Source: Caedibacter sp052030685
GTDB lineage: Bacteria > Pseudomonadota > Gammaproteobacteria > Francisellales > Francisellaceae
Direction of reading: 5' to 3'
Assembly: GCF_052030685.1 (NCBI RefSeq)
Contig: NZ_JBQAJM010000035.1
Coordinates: 1-20,316 of the forward strand
DNA length: 20,316 nucleotides
This document shows, in pieces, positions 15,040 to 20,316 of this stretch. The notes under the pieces were generated by a model. The model did no database searches. It was given only the letters and a program-made list of their open reading frames with translations, and was not told the DNA's origin. The first letter of the stretch is position 1. Each line of letters opens with the position of its first letter. The position numbers and the translations under genes are program-made.

Positions 15040-16161
15040 TCATATAGCCATCGTAAATAAATTTGCGGAGTTTGTTGATTTATTCATATCGTCTTTAACG
15101 GAAAAAACATAACGGCTGCTATTTTTTCGTAAATGATGCGCAGGTGTGACAATACTTGGAAAATGAGCGTGATTTGGCGCATCGGGATAATCATGAGTTT
15201 CTAAGCAAACAGCGCAATGTGGTTGATATGTCTCATCATACTTGCCTTTACAATCGCTTAAAAAGTTTGCGCTATATAATTGCAAGCCTGGATAGGTGGT
15301 TAATAGTTGCATGTGAATGCCCGTTCTCTTACTCATTAGTTCAGCACATAGTTGATATTTAGGTGCTTTCGAGTCGTATTGAGGCAAAACATAAAACATA
15401 TCATAACCTTTATTGTGGCGTAGCTTTTTATCATTCTGCAATAAACGGCTCGTTAATGATTGAGCTTGGGAAAAATCAAACGCACCATGTGCTTTTACAA
15501 GTTTTCCGGTTGGGATTAATTGATCATCTGTCTCAAGGTAAGCGTCACAATAAAGTGTTAGTTGGTGTTGATCTAGTTTGTTGTGCGTCGTGCCATTGAG
15601 ATTAAAGTAACTGTGGTTGGTAAGATTACTAATCACAACATTGTCATAAGTTTCTGTCAGATAGTCAATTTGCAAAGTACCATCGACTAAGATTAGATAT
15701 CTAATGGTAATTGTCATAGGTCCCGGCAAACCACAATAGCCGTCATCAAGTTTGATATGATAGGCAATGCCTTGAACATGATCATTGCTAATGATTGACT
15801 GCTGCCAAACTCGGTTTTTCAAATTACCGATATGCAAAGCATTTGCTGATTCATTGGCATCAAGTCTGTATATATGATCATTTAGGGCAAACTGTGCCTT
15901 GGCAATGCGATTGGTAACAACGGCATGCACAGCACCCAAAGATGGATCATTTTCTTTGAGATAGTCTTGATAGTCATCAAATCCCAAAACGATATCTTGC
16001 CAAGTTTGATTTGTATCTTGTACCCATAGCGACTGAATGACCGCGCCGATATTTAAAAGCTGTAATTTGATGCGAGGATGGTTGATGTTGGTTTGATAAA
16101 TCCCAAGTGTTTGATCTAAACATTGGCTATGAACCTGTGATATTGAACGCTTTTTTGTCAT
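15040..16161 (-). CDS. galM: Aldose 1-epimerase (galactose mutarotase)
   Basis: GalM interconverts beta- and alpha-D-galactose so that galactokinase receives the alpha form. Motifs: TNRIAKAQF (83-91), ALH with H110, NHSYFNLNG (182-190) with the catalytic acid H183, and CLETHDYPDAPN (319-330) with the catalytic base E321. Length 373 slightly exceeds the usual ~340-350; the excess is a C-terminal tail of about 20 residues. The common GGRYANRI stretch here reads VHAVVTNRI, a local divergence, but both catalytic residues are kept. No Shine-Dalgarno lies in the 6-base gap after galK, so translation is probably coupled. Last gene of galT-galK-galM. Confidence 0.93.
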   Translation of the reverse strand: MTKKRSISQVHSQCLDQTLGIYQTNINHPRIKLQLLNIGAVIQSLWVQDTNQTWQDIVLGFDDYQDYLKENDPSLGAVHAVVTNRIAKAQFALNDHIYRLDANESANALHIGNLKNRVWQQSIISNDHVQGIAYHIKLDDGYCGLPGPMTITIRYLILVDGTLQIDYLTETYDNVVISNLTNHSYFNLNGTTHNKLDQHQLTLYCDAYLETDDQLIPTGKLVKAHGAFDFSQAQSLTSRLLQNDKKLRHNKGYDMFYVLPQYDSKAPKYQLCAELMSKRTGIHMQLLTTYPGLQLYSANFLSDCKGKYDETYQPHCAVCLETHDYPDAPNHAHFPSIVTPAHHLRKNSSRYVFSVKDDMNKSTNSANLFTMAI

Positions 16162-16167
16162 TGCTAT

Positions 16168-17340
16168 TTAATTTGCCCCATTGACTAAATGGACTCCTTG
16201 ATAAGCACGTGAGATATAAAAAGTAGGTGCTTTGTTAAAGCGTTTATAATAAGCAGTTTCTAAGTAATGCTGATAATCATCAATCACATGATCTTGTACT
16301 AAATGTATCGTGCAGCCGCCGAAGCCACCTCCAGTCATCCGTGCACCATATACGCCGGAATATGCAATAGATAACTCAACCAGATAATCAAGCTCGTCAC
16401 AACTGACCTTATAGTCATACTGTAATGAATTGTGTGAGGCATACATCAGTTTACCAAGTGTTAGCCAATCGCCATTTTTCATGGCATTAGCCGCTTGCAA
16501 AACACGATGATTTTCATTCACAACATGCTTAGCGCATTGCAAGCTCTCGATATCAAGCAAATCTTTTGATGTCATTAATTGTTCAATAGTTAACTCCCTT
16601 AATGAGGCGATATTAAAGATTCTAGCAACTTTCTCGCATGATTCACGGCGCCTGTTATAAGCTGATTCTGCAAGGTTGTGTTTGACATTGCTATCACAGA
16701 TCATGAGGGATGTGCCGGTTAAGTTAAAAGGGATATGCTCTGTAGTCAGTGACTGGCAATCGATGAGCAATGCGTGATTCTCATGTGCGGATGCGCAGAC
16801 CATTTGATCCATTATGCCGCATAGTGTACCGATATACTGGTGCTCGACTTGCTGTGCAAGTTTGGCAATATCTATTTTACTGAGTTTCAGTTGGTAAAGC
16901 GTGGTATATGCATAGCCTAAGGCAACTGTTAAAGATGCTGAAGATGATAGTCCAGCCCCAATCGGTAGATTACTAGAGATATAAATATCAGCACCTTTAA
17001 TCTCTGCGGTCTCTTTGGTGCTTTGTTGGATAAGTGATAGCATGCCGCCGATATAGCGGCACCATTGTGAGTGTTCTGAGTTTGAAAAATGATGTAAATC
17101 AAAGTTGTCTAATTGATCCAAATTTTTGCTATAAACGCTGACTTTAGCATCATCGCGTGGTGCGATAGCGACTGTTGTGCCCATGTTGATTGCCAAAGGC
17201 ATAACAAAGCCATTGTTGTAGTCCGTGTGTTCACCGATTAAATTAACCCGACCTGGTGCGTAAAAGCATCGATAATCTTGGCGATTAAAGATTGATTGAT
17301 AGTGATTACGTAGATCATCGTTATATTTTGCTAATATCAT
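16168..17340 (-). CDS. galK: Galactokinase
   Basis: GalK is the GHMP-family kinase that makes galactose 1-phosphate from alpha-galactose and ATP in the cytosol. Motifs: PGRVNLIGEHTDYNNGF (29-45), the galactokinase signature, with R31; ATP-binding GAGLSSSAS (128-136); CGIMDQ with the catalytic base D178; and the C-terminal GHMP motif GARMTGGGFGGC (332-343). Length 390 is normal. Its ATG overlaps the galT stop by 4 bases (ATGA), with AAGAGG upstream inside galT, so the two are translationally coupled. Confidence 0.97.
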   Translation of the reverse strand: MILAKYNDDLRNHYQSIFNRQDYRCFYAPGRVNLIGEHTDYNNGFVMPLAINMGTTVAIAPRDDAKVSVYSKNLDQLDNFDLHHFSNSEHSQWCRYIGGMLSLIQQSTKETAEIKGADIYISSNLPIGAGLSSSASLTVALGYAYTTLYQLKLSKIDIAKLAQQVEHQYIGTLCGIMDQMVCASAHENHALLIDCQSLTTEHIPFNLTGTSLMICDSNVKHNLAESAYNRRRESCEKVARIFNIASLRELTIEQLMTSKDLLDIESLQCAKHVVNENHRVLQAANAMKNGDWLTLGKLMYASHNSLQYDYKVSCDELDYLVELSIAYSGVYGARMTGGGFGGCTIHLVQDHVIDDYQHYLETAYYKRFNKAPTFYISRAYQGVHLVNGAN

Positions 17341-18359
17341 AATGCACGTAACCTCTTTGCAGCATCCTCAGGCGTAATATCACGTTGTGATTCAGCAAGC
17401 ATTTCAAAGCCAACCATAAACTTTTTAACCGAAGCTGAACGTAGTAAAGGTGGATAAAAATGAGCATGTAATTGCCAAAATGGATCGTTTTGAGCATAAG
17501 GCGCGCCATGCCAGCCCATCGAATAGGGAAATGAAACCCCAAACAATCGATCATATTTTTGCAGTAATGCCTTGAGAATACTGGCAAGTTGATTTTTTTG
17601 GCATTCATTAAGATGATTGAGGTGCGCACAATGTGACTTAGGTATTAATAAAGTTTCAAATGGCCAAACCGCCCAAAAGGGTACGACAACAAGCCACTCA
17701 TCGTTTTCAAGCACAACACGCTGTTGTGCCTTTTGTTCACGTTTAACATAATCGATGAGTAAATTGCTTTGATGATTTTGATGGTAAATTTGTTGTTGAT
17801 TATGCTCTTTTTCAGCTTCAGTCGGTAAAAAATCACATGCCCAGATTTGTCCATGCGGATGCGGATTAGAACAGCCCATAATATCGCCTTTGTTTTCAAA
17901 AACTTGCACCCATTGGTATGCTTTTGAAAGCTCGTTAACTTCATTTTGCCAAGTAGATATTACCGTTATAATGTCTTTTTCAGCCATCTCAGCCATGCTC
18001 AAACTATGATCTGGTGAGAAACAAATAACTTTGGCAATACCGTTGGCGAGTTGAGCAGTCATTAATGGATCAATCAGCTCGTCAAACTCTTCATTATCCT
18101 CTAATGACATCAAGGCTGGGAAGTCATTATTAAAAACATATGTCTCGCTATATTGAGGGTTTTTGCTACCGTTTGCACGAATATTGTCTGGGCATAAATA
18201 GCACTTAGGATCATGCTTTGGTCTGTTGTCAGTGGGTGATAATTCACTGAGTCCTTGCCATGGTCTTGATAAACGATGTGGTGAGACGACAACCCACTCG
18301 CCTGTCAATGGATTGCGACGGCGATGTGAATGCTCAAATAATGGATTTGGTGATGTCAT
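17337..18359 (-). CDS. galT: Galactose-1-phosphate uridylyltransferase
   Basis: GalT exchanges UMP between UDP-glucose and galactose 1-phosphate, giving UDP-galactose and glucose 1-phosphate. This HIT-superfamily protein shows RRNPLTGEWVVVSPHR (14-29), zinc cysteines C53 and C56 (CYLC), H118, and NPHPHGQIWA (165-174), in which H169 is the nucleophile that is uridylylated. Two further histidines, H298 and H300 (LHAHFYPP), lie near the C-terminus. Length 340 fits the E. coli-type class I enzyme. No strong Shine-Dalgarno precedes the ATG. It is first gene of galTKM; galE, needed to recycle UDP-galactose, is not in the window. Confidence 0.97.
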   Translation of the reverse strand: MTSPNPLFEHSHRRRNPLTGEWVVVSPHRLSRPWQGLSELSPTDNRPKHDPKCYLCPDNIRANGSKNPQYSETYVFNNDFPALMSLEDNEEFDELIDPLMTAQLANGIAKVICFSPDHSLSMAEMAEKDIITVISTWQNEVNELSKAYQWVQVFENKGDIMGCSNPHPHGQIWACDFLPTEAEKEHNQQQIYHQNHQSNLLIDYVKREQKAQQRVVLENDEWLVVVPFWAVWPFETLLIPKSHCAHLNHLNECQKNQLASILKALLQKYDRLFGVSFPYSMGWHGAPYAQNDPFWQLHAHFYPPLLRSASVKKFMVGFEMLAESQRDITPEDAAKRLRAL

Positions 18360-18386
18360 AATGAAATCATAGTCTAAATGTTGGAA

Positions 18387-18399
18387 ATTTACAGTAAAT
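18387..18399. promoter_or_regulatory. 13-bp palindrome, possible operator
   Basis: ATTTACAGTAAAT is a perfect palindrome about one base centre. It covers the predicted start of the galT transcript and touches its -10 box. That is where a repressor site would be expected; no regulator gene is in view, so the role is inferred. Confidence 0.4.
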
Positions 18400-18426
18400 G
18401 GTAGCGAAACTAAAAAACAGATTCAA
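18398..18426 (-). promoter_or_regulatory. Candidate promoter of galTKM
   Basis: On the minus strand, TTGAAT (18426-18421) and TACCAT (18403-18398), each 4 of 6 to consensus, are separated by exactly 17 bases. Transcription would start ~30 bases before the galT ATG. Weak boxes suit a regulated promoter. Confidence 0.4.
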
Positions 18427-18559
18427 ATGGTTTTATGCTTTTATAGAGCAGCTTTAGCTTTAATCTATACAATGATTGGTTAACGCTTAAATATATTCTT
18501 ATATGCCGTAAGTGTGAGGGCTGAAACTTTTGGAAAATAATAAGCGGGTAGAATATTTA

Positions 18560-18597
18560 CAAGAGAAAATTAAATCGATAACATGCAAGAGAAAATT
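18560..18597. repeat. 12-bp direct repeat upstream of the galP promoter
   Basis: CAAGAGAAAATT occurs at 18560-18571 and 18586-18597, 26 bp apart; the second copy abuts the -35 box. Two same-face copies upstream of a -35 look like activator sites. The rest of 18360-18666 is AT-rich and shows no gene. Confidence 0.55.
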
Positions 18598-18623
18598 TGA
18601 CAAAACCAGAAATATTGTAAAAT
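18597..18623 (+). promoter_or_regulatory. Candidate promoter of the sugar symporter gene
   Basis: A perfect TTGACA (18597-18602) and TAAAAT (18618-18623; 5 of 6) flank a 15-base spacer, shorter than the ideal 17. The leader would be about 37 nt. The short spacer, together with the adjacent direct repeat, hints at regulated use. Confidence 0.5.
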
Positions 18624-18666
18624 GGTTTGCATTGAGTGTTTATAAAATAAAAACGGGGTGGGAAGG

Positions 18667-20067
18667 ATGAAAGAAAAAAAACTAAACGCAATAACCATGC
18701 GTGTTGCCATTATTGGAGCATTGGCTGGACTTTTGTTTGGTATGGATATCGCCTATGTTAATGGCTCATTAGATTTAATCGTCAAAAATTTTAGTTTAAG
18801 CTTAACGCAGTCGGAACATGTCGCAAGCACGTTACTTGTTGGTGCGGCAATTGGTGCGATTTTTAGCGGGTTTCTATCACGACGCTTTGGGCGAAAGGTA
18901 GTATTAATTCTGGCGGCATTAATTTTTACCCTATTTACATTTGTTGGCGTTTTCGCACCTAATTTTGATGCATTATTAGTATCACGATTTGTTGTTGGTT
19001 TAGCGGTTGGTATTGCTTCTTTTATTTCACCACTATACCTGTCGGAAATTGCGCCTAAAGAGTTTCGCGGGGGTATCATTGCGATGTATCAATTTATGAT
19101 TACGATTGGTATTTTCTTGATGTATCTGTGTAACTCGGCGTTGAGCTCCACAGGGTCTTGGCGTATTATGCTTGCCAGTATCGCTATTCCATCAATAATT
19201 ATGTTGCTAGGTTGTTTAACCTTACCACGAAGCCCACGTTGGTTGATTCTAACTGGGCAGGAAGAAAAAGCGCTAGTTGTTCTAAAAAGGATTCGTGATA
19301 CTGAAGAGGAAGCCTATCAAGAGGCAGATGAAATCAAAAACGCAACGAATGTCAAAGGCAGTGGTTTTAAAATGTTGCGTCATGGTTTTTTTCTAAAAGT
19401 ATTGTTATTGGGGATTTTGCTGCAAGCATTCCAACAGTTTACAGGGATGAATGCTTTTATGTATTACTCTACAGATATTTTTAAGATGGCAGGTTTTGGC
19501 AACCCCGCGGTAGCAACAATTGTTATTGGTTTAGTAAACGTATTAACGACAATTTTAGCAATAAAATATGTTGATAAGTTTGGGCGCAAACCGATTCTTT
19601 ATTTTGGCTTGAGCTTATTGGTTTTATCTTGTCTTATTGTTGGCGTAGTGTTTAAGACGCATTACTCGGTTGAAATGATTAATAACCTACCTATTTCGCA
19701 TATGCAGTTAAGCTCAGCATTGCAATGGATTACATTGATTTTTTGTTTGGTATTTATATTTGGTTTTGCCATTTCAATGGGGCCAATGATTTGGATTATA
19801 TGCTCTGAAATCCAACCCTTAGAAGGGCGCGATCTTGGTATGACTGCATCAACGACATCAAACTGGCTTTGTAATGCTATCTTAGGTAATTTTGCATTGA
19901 CATGGTTAACTTTCGCGCCGGGCAATACATTCTTTGGCTTTGGATTGGTTTGTCTTGTTTGTATGCTTTTTACTAAATTCTTTGTACCTGAAACAAAAGG
20001 GGTTTCATTAGAGCAAATAGAACGGAATTTGAAATCAGGTAAACGCCTGGCGCATATTGGGCGCTAG
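18667..20067 (+). CDS. galP: MFS sugar:proton symporter, GalP/XylE type
   Basis: Inner-membrane transporter of the major facilitator sugar-porter family, 466 residues with about 12 helices and a central loop near 195-240. Motifs: D27 in GLLFGMDIAYVNG (the proton-coupling aspartate position), SRRFGRK (71-77), PRSPRWL (187-193), QQFTGMNAFMYYS (256-268, sugar-binding), GRKP (306-309) and PETKGVSLEQIE (441-452). Divergence from galTKM makes galactose the likely substrate; glucose, arabinose or xylose cannot be excluded by sequence. The ATG at 18667 is preferred because GGGG (18655-18658) lies 8 bases upstream; an in-frame GTG at 18658 overlaps that box. No clean terminator directly follows. Confidence 0.9.
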   Translation: MKEKKLNAITMRVAIIGALAGLLFGMDIAYVNGSLDLIVKNFSLSLTQSEHVASTLLVGAAIGAIFSGFLSRRFGRKVVLILAALIFTLFTFVGVFAPNFDALLVSRFVVGLAVGIASFISPLYLSEIAPKEFRGGIIAMYQFMITIGIFLMYLCNSALSSTGSWRIMLASIAIPSIIMLLGCLTLPRSPRWLILTGQEEKALVVLKRIRDTEEEAYQEADEIKNATNVKGSGFKMLRHGFFLKVLLLGILLQAFQQFTGMNAFMYYSTDIFKMAGFGNPAVATIVIGLVNVLTTILAIKYVDKFGRKPILYFGLSLLVLSCLIVGVVFKTHYSVEMINNLPISHMQLSSALQWITLIFCLVFIFGFAISMGPMIWIICSEIQPLEGRDLGMTASTTSNWLCNAILGNFALTWLTFAPGNTFFGFGLVCLVCMLFTKFFVPETKGVSLEQIERNLKSGKRLAHIGR

Positions 20068-20270
20068 TTACTATGACAAGTTAGTCGCTTGATAAATTGC
20101 AGATGCTTAAAACCTTAGAAAAAGTCGTCGAATGATACCGTAGCGGTACTATTTACAAGTGAAGATAAAGATAGATTAATGATGATAGAGAAGTTTAACC
20201 CAAGCTGAGCAGCCAGTGACTTTTACCAACGCGGCTTTATGTAGCGTCCCCAACTATTTGGCGTTGATAG

Positions 20271-20297
20271 TCCCACGGTGAATGCGGGAGTTTTTTT
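20271..20297 (+). terminator. Terminator-like hairpin at right edge
   Basis: TCCCAC and GCGGGA form a 6-position stem with one A-C mismatch and a 7-nt loop; one base later comes a run of seven T. It lies 200 bases after galP. It may end the galP transcript or belong to an unseen leader. A shorter stem TACCG-TAG-CGGTA at 20136-20148 lacks a T-run. Otherwise 20068-20316 shows nothing I recognise. Confidence 0.45.
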
Positions 20298-20316
20298 GAC
20301 TACTTTAAGGCCTTAT

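Noticed and set aside
20136..20148. TACCG-TAG-CGGTA hairpin as the galP terminator
   Set aside because: The stem is only 5 bp and no T-run follows.

Overview
The window is AT-rich chromosomal DNA from a gammaproteobacterium. The clues are the ribF-ileS-lspA order, a riboswitch-led ribD-ribE-ribBA-ribH operon, a stand-alone RsgA and a glutamine-rich SbcC. Base composition and protein style recall Francisella, Piscirickettsia and their relatives (Thiotrichales / Fastidiosibacteraceae). That placement is an impression, not a demonstration. No rRNA, tRNA or CRISPR array was seen.

Left part (1-4080): an SbcC reading frame that lacks its first ~225 residues, including the Walker A lobe, closed by a terminator. 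It is followed on the minus strand by an orphan Phd/VapB-type antitoxin with its own promoter, then by rsgA, which starts at TTG.

Riboflavin block (4081-7854): an FMN riboswitch is followed by a ~165-nt spacer holding a 7-bp tandem repeat, then ribD (TTG start), ribE, ribBA and ribH, tightly packed or overlapping. Together they make riboflavin from GTP and ribulose 5-phosphate. The next enzymes to FMN and FAD (ribF) lie ~6 kb away on the opposite strand in ribF-ileS-lspA (14958-10722), without a riboswitch.

Middle part (7855-10721): a secreted GH8-type glycoside hydrolase whose family motifs appear in swapped order, as if the catalytic barrel were circularly permuted. It is flanked by intergenic palindromic repeats, a decayed AAA ATPase gene with an internal deletion, and two near-identical ~155-bp palindrome-bearing repeat units. 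This is the accessory part of the window.

Right part (15040-20316): a galactose-use cluster. galT-galK-galM run on the minus strand and a GalP-like sugar:H+ symporter is divergent on the plus strand. Transporter, epimerase, kinase and uridylyltransferase make a Leloir pathway that lacks only galE here. The shared intergenic region holds promoter-like boxes, a palindrome and a direct repeat that could be operators. The last 250 bases hold no recognised gene but end in a terminator-like hairpin.
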